This document shows positions 17,901 through 25,003 of a stretch of 64,000 nucleotides of DNA, in pieces. How positions within the stretch are numbered: position 1 is the stretch's first letter; each line of letters opens with the position of its first letter. The position numbers and the translations under genes are program-made. Below the pieces are notes generated by a model. That model made no database searches and was not told the origin of the DNA. It was given only the letters and a program-made list of their open reading frames with translations. This stretch comes from JABMQB01 sp963677475 (GTDB lineage: Bacteria > Bacteroidota > Bacteroidia > Bacteroidales > Prolixibacteraceae). The DNA lies in assembly GCA_963677475.2 (NCBI GenBank), contig CAXXQD010000009.1, positions 124,001 through 188,000 on the forward strand. Direction: 5' to 3'.

Positions 17901-18433
17901 CGCCGTGTTGTGATAAAGTAAAAGTGGATGTATTCCAGGACCCGGATTTGGACGGCGAATGTTGTGCCCGGATTGTTACCGATTGTGAAGTTGATTCCAT
18001 CGAAGTATCCATTAGCAACGGTGTATTTGCTTCATCCACCTGGAATTGTGGATCGTTACCAAGTGGATACGTTGGCTTAAGCTCTTATACTTTTGATGCG
18101 AACCTTTGTGTTGTGGATATGGTGAACTGTGTTGAAGCCAGTCAAACTGGGGTTGTGGTCATTAATTATGTGGTTTATTTCCAAAATGGCGAAACCTGCG
18201 AAAAGTCGGTTGAGCTTGATTGCAAGGCACCTGAAAAGTCTTGTTGCGATAGCGTAAAAGTGGACTTATTCCAGGATCCGGATTTGGACGGCGAATGCTG
18301 TGCCCGGATTGTCACTGATTGTGAAGTTGATTCCATAGAAGTATCCATAAGTAATGGTGTATTTGCTATCAACTACTTGGAATTGTGGAACAGTTCCAGC
18401 GGGATATGTTGGCTTAAGCTCTTATACTTTTGA
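14984..18433 (+). CDS. Giant T9SS surface protein, 5' part (frameshifted in repeat 3)
   Basis: The start ATG at 14984 gives a signal peptide (hydrophobic FVLLCLMATIPIISFAQ). The first ~830 residues are DUF11/conserved-repeat modules found in bacterial adhesins (SGVNFSYTILFTAP, GQVTYRISVLK, PGDIIRFRIRVQNIGSADV, PGGTARYRLNYKNTS). From 17573 a cysteine-rich ~112-residue repeat begins (CCDSV...DCCVRLVTDCEV...SWNCG...CVVDMINC...CEKRIELDC). Reading runs into repeat 3 and is thrown out of frame at about 18368 by one extra base compared with repeat 2, ending in an unrelated tail at 18433. The intact protein would be about 1660 aa with the 3' part. Probably an adhesin or surface-layer protein; binding partner unknown. 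Confidence 0.8.
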   Translation: MNSITNNKLSISTFVNFVKKIFVLLCLMATIPIISFAQGGDGIPNEAEWNGGGYSLKKITSNTNIPSGVNFSYTILFTAPAGATSVSIVDNIPSDLVVVSLPTPALVNGVTPTLALSGTVGSQVVTYDLVGLPAGSASSGSFTIVVKFPEGTTCTGATARNNAGIFTDDWHYTPYVSTTASAVDPWKVVKSIVSGSGPVVNPNGGSCGYLMEPDGQVTYRISVLKNSPYYGNVVGQNNMASAVVTDVLPAGAVVVSSTCGIAPGSTGTITWQPNSGFLDAANPWAYYYCDITVSYPAASFPNGSFVNNQVDLDGIICNGQVNHVSNETCIEIGDIVANPGAYFQKNIYLTNRVPGCTGFYTVVLCNNGNVDLTAFNIDDVIPSGISVDEVKVFGGNATTTMALSANSGANVISSSITTNSFSSGILGYPVSDLQLQMTGTLPVTKCIYMYIYFTVEPNPTGTVVTNCADFDGLANSLTLPQACVSFTVDEGEPHPCLLKDICSLQASYEPGDIIRFRIRVQNIGSADVVGASFQDVLHSNFTYVGNESYYVANTYNPACSSGGGIPSGTTAWTGVSPSHSGNNLNWSLPDIPSDCQSFYVGYCGYYGTWGLPYYFIEFDVMVDSLAMPGVTPNNYGISGGNLTSTGTSNTVYALVVASFGQEVEKQVSTDGGSTFGSSGTVTPGGTARYRLNYKNTSNVGVTSINLVDLLPMDDGTNDWLILNRAASRGSQFSVTYNSNHSTSLLGGGTPLTSSISTSPGLNICLPAMGIVPGVCNPASWGGTTDQNIRMDYGSSFLNPGSTVREDFDVLIPANATVQETACNDFAAISTADFLLDGVAQSVALTPIAAPPVCITVDTSTSSTCCDSVRLEQVSDATGEDCCVRLVTDCEVKAINVHVSNGTISSASWNCGTSPSGYAGQSSFTFNANACVVDMINCFTPDQPGTIMVSYTIVFQNGEECEKRIELDCGQTNTPCCDKVKVDVFQDPDLDGECCARIVTDCEVDSIEVSISNGVFASSTWNCGSLPSGYVGLSSYTFDANLCVVDMVNCVEASQTGVVVINYVVYFQNGETCEKSVELDCKAPEKSCCDSVKVDLFQDPDLDGECCARIVTDCEVDSIEVSISNGVFAINYLELWNSSSGICWLKLLYF
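17573..17905 (+). repeat. Cysteine-rich tandem repeat R1
   Basis: First of four tandem modules (333 bases, 111 residues), starting at CCDSVRLEQV and ending before CCDKV. Each module has about ten cysteines at fixed places, starting with a CC pair. Confidence 0.8.
17906..18241 (+). repeat. Cysteine-rich tandem repeat R2
   Basis: Second module (336 bases, 112 residues). Very close to R3 at DNA and protein level (both contain VFQDPDLDGECCARIVTD or LFQDPDLDGECCARIVTD), so one of the two arose by recent duplication or conversion. Confidence 0.8.
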
Positions 18434-18578
18434 TGCGAACCTATGTGTTGTGGATATGGTGAACTGTGTTGAAGCCAGCCAAACAGGGGTTGTTGTCATT
18501 AATTATGTGGTTTATTTCCAAAATGGCGAAACTTGTGAAAAGTCTGTTGAGCTTGATTGCAAGGCACCAGACCGCAAT
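18242..18578 (+). repeat. Cysteine-rich tandem repeat R3, carries a +1 base
   Basis: Third module is 337 bases long, one more than R2. Aligning R2 and R3 places the extra base near 18368 (GCT followed by an extra A before TCAACTACTTGG); removing it restores the reading A-S-T-T-W-N-C-G, matching A-S-S-T-W-N-C-G of R2. Confidence 0.8.
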
Positions 18579-19976
18579 TGTTGCGACAAAGTGTCAGCTT
18601 TAATTCAAATAGAACCATCCGATGTAAAAGATGGATGTTGTGTGGAACTTAAAACCGACTGTGAGGTGGATTCCGTGAATGTGACGGTCAGCAATGGAAC
18701 AATATCATCTGCAAATTGGAATTGCGGAAATATTCCTGTGGGTTATGCAGGGTCAAACAACTTTACTTTTGTATCAAATTCTTGCGTGGTTGAGTTGGTA
18801 AATTGTTTTGAAGCTTCGCAAAATGGCCTAGTAAGCGTTGTTTATACAATTTACTTTACCAATGGTGAGCAGTGTGAGAAAACCATTAACTTGGATTGTG
18901 GGCTTCCTCCATCGGATTGTTGTGCTTTGGTCGATTTCAAATTGAAGCACAAATGGCCGCATTTTAATACCCAGGTCGGTAAATTTAGCATTACAAACCT
19001 TGATCCTTCATCTCCAATTTGTTCAATAACGATCAGTGCAGCGCCAACGGGTAGTTTTACCCCGGGTGTTTTAATTGTTGACGGTGTTCCGTTATCACAA
19101 TCCTGGAACTCAACCAGTATTCCATCATCAGGGAATTTAAGTCCTTCGGCAATAAATAATATGGTATTTACGATGTCGGCAGTGAATTACCATGGCGATA
19201 TTACCATTTGTGTAGTAAAATGTGATGGTACGGAATGTTGCTTCAGTTTTAACTGGAATAAAAAACCTGTCATTGACGTTGGAATTGGCATTGGACAATT
19301 GCCTGTGCCTTCTAAATTGGTGGTGGTTTCTGTGGATCCATACGTAGCAACAGATACGGATGAAACTATAAAATATGTATCGTTCGGATTTAGTGACGAA
19401 CAACAGGTGGAGAATGGAGAATCTGAGTTTTTTGCGATTTCTGCCGCAAAATTTGAAGGAGATGAATATCCGGATAACCTGGAAGCCCCGGTTGCAGCTT
19501 ACATGAGTAAATACAATGCATTCTTTGAGCTGGGGCAAGCGAAAGACGCTGGTGAAAGTTTAGGGGCGTATAATCTGGTGTTCACCAATATACTACCAAA
19601 ACTTGCCTGTACCTTATACGATGAAGAAGGAAACATCCTATTCTCGGATGCAATTTCTATAAACGAATCAGACACGATAGCAACAGCAAATGGGGAATTT
19701 GGTGCCGCAACTGAAAACATGTTTGAGTTTTTGAATGTGTATCCAAATCCTTCCAATGGTGAATTTAATATTACCTATGCAGTTGGCGTTCAACGCGATG
19801 TTGAAATCAGGGTTGTGAGCCCTACCGGACAAACCACAAACGTATTTTATGAATACAATAGTTTGCCAGGAATACATACAAAAACAATTAATTCGTTTGC
19901 GCTTTCAAGCGGGCTGTACAAAGTGGTACTGATTTCAGATGATAAGTCTGCAAGTAAATCGGTTGTCATAAAATAA
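18369..19976 (+). CDS. Giant T9SS surface protein, 3' part (after frameshift)
   Basis: Continuation of the adhesin in the next frame. Open from inside repeat 3 (an internal ATG at 18354 would give a 540-aa product with no signal peptide, so it is not a credible separate gene). It holds the rest of R3, all of R4, a last beta-sandwich region starting CCALVDFKLKHKW, and a type A T9SS C-terminal domain (FLNVYPNPSNGEFNITY, VVSPTGQTTN, SSGLYKVVLIS, SKSVVIK). The sorting domain is only useful if joined to the N-terminal signal, which argues that the whole gene is either recently broken or affected by a sequence error. A strong terminator follows. Confidence 0.75.
   Translation, partial: STTWNCGTVPAGYVGLSSYTFDANLCVVDMVNCVEASQTGVVVINYVVYFQNGETCEKSVELDCKAPDRNCCDKVSALIQIEPSDVKDGCCVELKTDCEVDSVNVTVSNGTISSANWNCGNIPVGYAGSNNFTFVSNSCVVELVNCFEASQNGLVSVVYTIYFTNGEQCEKTINLDCGLPPSDCCALVDFKLKHKWPHFNTQVGKFSITNLDPSSPICSITISAAPTGSFTPGVLIVDGVPLSQSWNSTSIPSSGNLSPSAINNMVFTMSAVNYHGDITICVVKCDGTECCFSFNWNKKPVIDVGIGIGQLPVPSKLVVVSVDPYVATDTDETIKYVSFGFSDEQQVENGESEFFAISAAKFEGDEYPDNLEAPVAAYMSKYNAFFELGQAKDAGESLGAYNLVFTNILPKLACTLYDEEGNILFSDAISINESDTIATANGEFGAATENMFEFLNVYPNPSNGEFNITYAVGVQRDVEIRVVSPTGQTTNVFYEYNSLPGIHTKTINSFALSSGLYKVVLISDDKSASKSVVIK
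18579..18917 (+). repeat. Cysteine-rich tandem repeat R4
   Basis: Fourth module (339 bases, 113 residues), CCDKVSALIQIEP to LDCGLPPSD. More diverged, closer to R1 than to R2/R3 in the mid part (SNGTISSANWNCG against SNGTISSASWNCG). Confidence 0.8.
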
Positions 19977-20000
19977 GATAGAATGATCCTTTGATAAAAG

Positions 20001-20038
20001 AAAATCGTCATTCCTATTAAAGGGATGACGATTTTTTA
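20001..20038 (+). terminator. Rho-independent terminator after the adhesin gene
   Basis: Stem arms AAAATCGTCAT and ATGACGATTTT with a short loop, then a run of T. Strong 11-bp stem, 25 bases after the stop codon at 19976. The A-rich 5' side means it may also serve the convergent minus-strand gene. Confidence 0.85.
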
Positions 20039-20084
20039 TTGGTCAATTTTGATTCTTTTCTAAATGATTCGATCAGCTATGTGA

Positions 20085-21278
20085 TTATAGTTTTACAATC
20101 CTTCCTTCGGCTGCCGATAAATAAGCGGAGTAAATAACATTGACCACATCAACGGCGAGGTCAATCCCTGCCTGAGGCTCCCGATCATTGCGTATGGAAT
20201 CCACAAAATCAGTGATTTCCTGAATAAATCCCCGAAACCAATCTTCATCGCAACTCGGACGGTTCCATCCGGCTTTGGTTTCCAGTTTTTCTGTAAAATA
20301 TTCGTTTTCAAATGTTTTGGGATCTACGGCATAAGTTTCAATGCTATCGTTGGCAGTCATATTTGCTTTGATCACACCATCGGTCATAAATGCTGTAACC
20401 CGTGTATTTAGTCCGCCCAATCCCACATCGCTAATCAGTACTGTTGCACGCGAGCCATCGTCGAAACGGATACTTACATTTGCCCAATCTTCTACATCAA
20501 CGGGGTTAGAACTAATCCACTCATGGGCATTTGCCTTTTTTGCCCTTTCCGTAGCATCGGTATGAATCAGGTCAGCCGTGTCGGCCATTACCGAAACCGG
20601 ACGGATTCCTTTTCCAAGACGATATTCGCCTTCCCATTGTTTAAGTCGAAGAATTGCTCCAACAGAATGTGAGCCCATTCGCAGCAATGCACCACCTCCG
20701 GTCGATTTCCATTCGCGTGAAAATATGGAATTTGATCCTGAGTGGTTTTCTTCGGCACGGAGTTCCAAAACCGAACCTTTCGAGGCAGCAATCAGGTTTT
20801 TCATTTTTACGATGGGAGGTGAGTACACCCAGTTTTCGGCATAACAAAAGCGCACCTTATTTCGGCGAACAGCCTCACGAACAGCTTCTGCATTCCGGGT
20901 TGCACCTTCGCGCATCTTATCCCGTGAAACATGAAACCCAATTGGTTCTTTATCTCCAGGTTCGCCAAAATACCCGGTAAGTGGTTTTTCCATTATGATG
21001 TGTTTGCCCGCTTCGGCAGCCTTAATGGCAATTTCGTGATGTGTTGCCGCTGGTGTACAAATATCAATTACATCAATATCTTCACGCGCAAGCAATTCAT
21101 TTAGGTTATCGGTTACAAACGTAACGCCTACGTCTTCTGCATACTTTTTTGCACTTTCAAGTGAACGTGAACAAACTCCCCTGATTTCTACCAGGCCTTG
21201 AGGCAATTTATCAAAATTAGCGTGGTGCATCCTTGCCCCATATCGGGCACCAACCATTCCTATACCAAGAGTCTTCAT
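20085..21278 (-). CDS. Gfo/Idh/MocA family NAD(P)-dependent oxidoreductase
   Basis: A 397-aa dehydrogenase. N-terminal Rossmann fold with GIGMVGARYGARMH as the dinucleotide loop and the conserved VDVIDICTPAATHHEIAIKAAEAGKHI strand-turn-helix seen here in pieces (IDICTPAATHHE, GKHIIMEKPLTG: the EKP Lys is the family's catalytic/cofactor residue). The second half is the alpha/beta substrate domain, including GGGALLRMGSHSVGAIL with the conserved His. Members act on sugars, inositols or their glycosides. No signal peptide, so cytosolic. A dozen overlapping open frames here are shadows caused by high GC at third positions. Substrate not assignable. Confidence 0.87.
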   Translation of the reverse strand: MKTLGIGMVGARYGARMHHANFDKLPQGLVEIRGVCSRSLESAKKYAEDVGVTFVTDNLNELLAREDIDVIDICTPAATHHEIAIKAAEAGKHIIMEKPLTGYFGEPGDKEPIGFHVSRDKMREGATRNAEAVREAVRRNKVRFCYAENWVYSPPIVKMKNLIAASKGSVLELRAEENHSGSNSIFSREWKSTGGGALLRMGSHSVGAILRLKQWEGEYRLGKGIRPVSVMADTADLIHTDATERAKKANAHEWISSNPVDVEDWANVSIRFDDGSRATVLISDVGLGGLNTRVTAFMTDGVIKANMTANDSIETYAVDPKTFENEYFTEKLETKAGWNRPSCDEDWFRGFIQEITDFVDSIRNDREPQAGIDLAVDVVNVIYSAYLSAAEGRIVKL

Positions 21279-21384
21279 AGCATTAAAAATACTATTTTTT
21301 ACCTGGTAAAAAGCTACATATCTTATCCTTTTGCAAAAGTTTTACGTTTGTGCTTATTGAATTTAAATTTGAAAAGAAATGTAA

Positions 21385-24252
21385 TTACATTTTTTTAAAT
21401 GTTCCTGAGCCATTATAATTTTTCTCATCAGACCAGTTTGGCTGCCACCAAATCGAGTTTTTATTTTCTTTGCTATCAAAATCAAACTGGTTAATATTCA
21501 ATCTGAACCCGCTCCATTCCGAACCTTGTTCGTTGTTCATAAATTCAACTGGGACAGCCATTTCAATTTGATAACCATCTTTGGTAATTAAACTGGCAAC
21601 TTTTAGACCTTCTGGCAATTCGCTGTTGATATCACGGCTACTTTGAAGGATGGTTTCTTCACCTTTAGCAACCGGAAATATCCGAATCTTTTTAAATGCA
21701 ATTGCTGGTCTGCACCCCCTTCCAAGCATTCTTTCCGGATCAGGGCGGGCATCAAAATAAACAACAATATAATCCTGTGGCGACCTAATATCTGACGGCA
21801 TTGAAACGATTGTATCATCAAGTACCTGAATAGATAGATAAGCATAAGAGTCATCGTAAGCAACATCAAATTTAAGCTGGTTGTTTGCGGAGGTTTTGTT
21901 GTTTGAAATAGCATATTCGAGGTTTTTCCATTCTGAAAGGTCACCATCAACGTTAATCGCGGCATTTGTTTTTTGAATGCTTTCTTTTTTATACGCATTA
22001 AAATTGAAACTTTGAATTTCGATTGAATCCGAAAAACCCTGATAGTCCATAGTAAGGAAAGTATTTCCGTTTTTTTTGGGAAGCAATCGCCATGATATGT
22101 CATCAGCAATGGCTGCGATGTTATTGTCTTTGAAATGATAAGTCGGGAAAATTGCATTGGCCCTGTAATTGTTTGTATGTACAAGGTTCAGAAAAACACA
22201 GCTAAAATCACCCAGCGATTCAATATCTATGGGGCGCTTCCCTTCAAATTTCAGGTTGTTGATTTCTACTTTTTCCAGGGTTGGTTTTTCTTTTCTTAGC
22301 AAAAAATAAAGCATATCCTGCATTTGTTTGTTACAGCCCCTGGTTCCATGATTGGCATCATAAACCTGGTGAAAAGCAAGGTCGTCACCTTCTTTCCAGC
22401 CTTTTTTCGAAAGTATTTTTGCAAAACGCAAGGCATTTTCACGCATACTCGGATATTGAATGTCGGAAGACATGATCCAAAAGCGGGTGTCCAACTTTTT
22501 AAATTGTTCAGATTCAACTTTTTTTACCAACAGGTTTTCGTCAAACCATAAGGAAGGAGACATTACCCCTGCCATTCCAAACGTTTCAGGATGCATACAA
22601 GCCAACCAGGCAGATGCCAGTCCTCCTAATGAGTTCCCGGCAATACCGGTGTATTCTCTTTCCTTAAATGTCCGATAGTTTTTATCGATGTATGGTTTTA
22701 GTTCCTCAACAATAAACTGATAAACGTCTTCCAGTTTCCCTCCCCTTGAAGGAGTTAGGTCTGTTGTTCGTCTACCATTGTTATGAATGGCAACACATAT
22801 GGCAGGATGAGTTAATCCTTTATGGTACAAACTATCATGGTAACAATTTATTGAAAACCAGTCTGGATTATCCCAACCTATCGGAAAAGCTTTTTCTCCA
22901 TCAAAAAAATAGATTACGCGATATTTTTTATTGCCTGACTGATAATCAGGGGGCAATGAAATACTTATTTTGCGGTTCCCGTTTAACAATCCACCATCGG
23001 GAAATTCATTAATGGTAATTATTCTTGAGCTTGGTTTTCCGATACATTCAGAGTGCAAATAATTTATTTCGGCATAAGCTGTATTTGCCAACTGAGATTC
23101 CATAGCGAGCATTTCTTTTACGTCTATGCCACTGGTTCTCCATTTTGATAAAGATTTATTGGCATTCTCAAGGATCGTATCTTCAATTTTGAACAACTTC
23201 GTTTTTAATTCAACAGTACGTTTGACATTAATTTCGTGCCTGTTTTTTGGGTTGAATACAAATGATTTTAGTTTAACCGAACTATCGTAAAGTGCACTTG
23301 TAGAGTCTGAAGAACAAACTTTGGGCGGATTGCCAACCGGCCAGTAAGGAACAGCAATGGATGCATAGGGATTACCCAACATTGTCCACATGGTTGTCAA
23401 TTGCGCAGGTTCCCCTTTCTTAACACCTTGAATAACAGTTGCAGAAATAGAATTCGGTCCACAAATATTATTAAGGCAACTGATATGTTCCCTGTCATCA
23501 GCTATTTCAACTAAATGGTTCAAATCACGCATTTGTCCTTGCAGGATGCTTTTAACATTAAGTGTGTTGGTTCTACGAAAATTTTCAACTAATTCTGAAG
23601 AGCGATCGAAGCGCTTTTTGCCAAAGTTTCCCCCTATGCTTTTCGCAAAATTACTTCGTATAATGTAACCTGTTGGGGCAACGGATTTGTCGTTTGCATC
23701 ATACATCGCGTAACTATCTTTGCCAACCTCAAAAATTGCTGCGCCACCCTTTTGGTCAATTACCCCAAAAATGGCGCGGGTTTTTCTTCCGGTTTTATTG
23801 GTAGAATTAAGCAGGTTTTTAAAGTCATCAATTGTTGAACAGGTTTTTAAGGCAAGGTTCATTATTTCACCATTTCCCAGACCGGAATTTCCTTTAGGGA
23901 AATCGGAAATATAGGTATTTGCTATGGCAAAACCCTGGTCATTTAATCCATACCATGATTTGTCGAAACCATACTCAGGGGTTATGTTCGAAATAAAATT
24001 AAATTGGTCCGTTTCTGTAAAATAGATACTGTTTAATTTTTCTTTGAAGTCGCGGGTTTTCCAAAGCATTGGCCTGCCATCGGAAGTAGCATCGCCAATT
24101 GCTATACCAAGTGTACATGGCAAGGCAATTAGCGAATTAGTAATTAAGTAAATTAAAATGAAGGATTTAATTGTTAATCGTTTAAAAGTCAAATAATTGT
24201 GAAATGTTTTGGATTTGTTTGGTCGTTGTTTTGGTTGTGGAAAATGATACAT
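21385..24252 (-). CDS. Three-domain secreted hydrolase: Ntn (C45-like) + esterase + CBM9-like
   Basis: A 955-aa protein that joins three domains. (1) After a signal region (FILIYLITNSLIALP) the mature chain would begin at Cys46: CTLGIAIGDATSDGRPM and WKTRD match Ntn hydrolases of the C45/choloylglycine-like group, in which the N-terminal Cys is nucleophile (to about residue 390). (2) Residues about 405-655 are an alpha/beta esterase of the Fes/esterase-D type: VIYFFDGE, nucleophile GNSLGG (Ser541), acid candidate SSDIQYPS, and His635 in DANHGTRG. (3) Residues about 770-955 are a CBM9-like beta-sandwich (INVDGDLSEWKN, YDDSYAYLSIQVLDD, DYIVVYFDARPD). The ATG start leaves a long, basic n-region; TTG at residue 21 is an alternative. 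Substrate unknown; cleaving amide plus ester bonds of a glycan or lipid conjugate is inference. Confidence 0.8.
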   Translation of the reverse strand: MYHFPQPKQRPNKSKTFHNYLTFKRLTIKSFILIYLITNSLIALPCTLGIAIGDATSDGRPMLWKTRDFKEKLNSIYFTETDQFNFISNITPEYGFDKSWYGLNDQGFAIANTYISDFPKGNSGLGNGEIMNLALKTCSTIDDFKNLLNSTNKTGRKTRAIFGVIDQKGGAAIFEVGKDSYAMYDANDKSVAPTGYIIRSNFAKSIGGNFGKKRFDRSSELVENFRRTNTLNVKSILQGQMRDLNHLVEIADDREHISCLNNICGPNSISATVIQGVKKGEPAQLTTMWTMLGNPYASIAVPYWPVGNPPKVCSSDSTSALYDSSVKLKSFVFNPKNRHEINVKRTVELKTKLFKIEDTILENANKSLSKWRTSGIDVKEMLAMESQLANTAYAEINYLHSECIGKPSSRIITINEFPDGGLLNGNRKISISLPPDYQSGNKKYRVIYFFDGEKAFPIGWDNPDWFSINCYHDSLYHKGLTHPAICVAIHNNGRRTTDLTPSRGGKLEDVYQFIVEELKPYIDKNYRTFKEREYTGIAGNSLGGLASAWLACMHPETFGMAGVMSPSLWFDENLLVKKVESEQFKKLDTRFWIMSSDIQYPSMRENALRFAKILSKKGWKEGDDLAFHQVYDANHGTRGCNKQMQDMLYFLLRKEKPTLEKVEINNLKFEGKRPIDIESLGDFSCVFLNLVHTNNYRANAIFPTYHFKDNNIAAIADDISWRLLPKKNGNTFLTMDYQGFSDSIEIQSFNFNAYKKESIQKTNAAINVDGDLSEWKNLEYAISNNKTSANNQLKFDVAYDDSYAYLSIQVLDDTIVSMPSDIRSPQDYIVVYFDARPDPERMLGRGCRPAIAFKKIRIFPVAKGEETILQSSRDINSELPEGLKVASLITKDGYQIEMAVPVEFMNNEQGSEWSGFRLNINQFDFDSKENKNSIWWQPNWSDEKNYNGSGTFKKM

Positions 24253-24453
24253 TTGGTTGTGGATTTTGGTTTGATAAACATTTATTGCCCGTAATCACCA
24301 AAGCATAATAACCACAATAGCAGGATATTAGGGAAGGTGATACTGTAGGTCGTTTTATTAATTGAATTTTATAAATTCAATTTTTTTGGTGTCCAGAAAT
24401 TATACCAATTGACTAAGTGATTGATGTATAGATGTTTGTGATTATGTGAAAAA

Positions 24454-24467
24454 TGGACACCTGTCCA
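24454..24467. promoter_or_regulatory. Perfect dyad TGGACA-CC-TGTCCA
   Basis: A 14-bp palindrome 200 bases upstream of the three-domain hydrolase gene. Its flanks (AAAAA on the left, AAAATAT on the right) recur at the dyad at 53913-53930. Confidence 0.4.
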
Positions 24468-24726
24468 AAATATTAACAATGGTGTCAAAAAAATAGTCAG
24501 ATGACTTTTTTTTATTGATTTTTAAAATGAAAAATTGGATTTAGAAAAGTTAATAATGATCAATAAGATAATTGTGATAATCTATTGAATACATGCTTAG
24601 AAGACAAAATTTACAAATAATAAGAATCATAACTTCCTAATAATGATTATTTGAAGGCTTTTTATTTTCCTAAGACAAACAGGGACACCAGAGCGCAAAA
24701 AAAAGTTCCACTCAGGTTGAACAGCA

Positions 24727-24746
24727 TTTGTGATCCCATCGGGATT
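24727..24746 (-). repeat. Duplicate of the tRNA-Arg 3' end
   Basis: Twenty bases match 19 of 20 with 24895-24914, which covers the 3' acceptor strand and T-arm of the tRNA-Arg gene, in the same orientation, about 170 bases downstream of it (minus strand). The rest of the tRNA is not repeated. Could be an old integration-site remnant or chance. Confidence 0.4.
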
Positions 24747-24856
24747 GTTTCACGATCCCTATTGACTCCGAATTCCGAAAACAAAACGATTTCTTTCAAA
24801 AATCCATTTTTCTGTTTTACAAAATAGATATAAACAAGCTCAACCTATTTATAAAA

Positions 24857-24889
24857 CAAAAAACCTGCTGCATAAAGCAACAGGTTTAA
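24857..24889 (-). terminator. Terminator of the tRNA-Arg gene
   Basis: Minus-strand hairpin, AAACCTGTTGC and GCAGCAGGTTT with one G-U pair and a 5-base loop, followed by TTTTTTG. It lies right behind the tRNA. Confidence 0.85.
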
Positions 24890-24898
24890 TTTTCTTTG

Positions 24899-24970
24899 TG
24901 ATCCCACCGGGATTCGAACCCAGATCATAAGAACCGGAATCTTACATTCTATCCATTGAACTATGGGACC
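24899..24970 (-). tRNA. tRNA-Arg, anticodon CCG
   Basis: Read on the minus strand from 24970. Acceptor GGTCCCA pairs with TGGGATC (one G-U), discriminator A, no encoded CCA. The D-arm carries GTTCAATGGATAGAA; anticodon stem TAAGA/TCTTA encloses loop TTCCGGT, giving anticodon CCG, which reads CGG. The T-arm is CTGGG TTCGAAT CCCGG. Total 72 nt, all arms foldable. A terminator follows. It lies alone, 34 bases upstream of a convergent-free stretch behind the helicase gene (also minus). Confidence 0.95.
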
Positions 24971-25003
24971 ATTTTGGTGGCACAAAAATAACAAAAGCTT
25001 TGA

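Larger units (their letters stand above)
24253..24894. other. Long non-coding stretch upstream of the three-domain hydrolase
   Basis: No credible open frame. AT-rich. It holds a perfect dyad (24454-24467), a copy of a tRNA 3' end (24727-24746) and the terminator of the tRNA gene (about 24857-24889). The promoter of the hydrolase gene must lie in its left part but I could not pick a clear box. Confidence 0.6.

Noticed and set aside
17573..18917. CRISPR array
   Set aside because: The repeats are long coding modules of about 336 bases without spacers.
18354..19976. Separate 540-aa gene starting at the ATG 18354
   Set aside because: It starts in the middle of a repeat, lacks a signal peptide, yet ends in a T9SS domain; better read as the second half of the adhesin.
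20093..20980. Many overlapping open frames on both strands
   Set aside because: They overlap the complete Gfo/Idh/MocA gene and have no start context or recognisable domains; shadow frames.
24721..24780. Possible second tRNA gene
   Set aside because: Only the acceptor/T-arm part resembles a tRNA; no anticodon arm or D-arm can be folded from the sequence beyond it.
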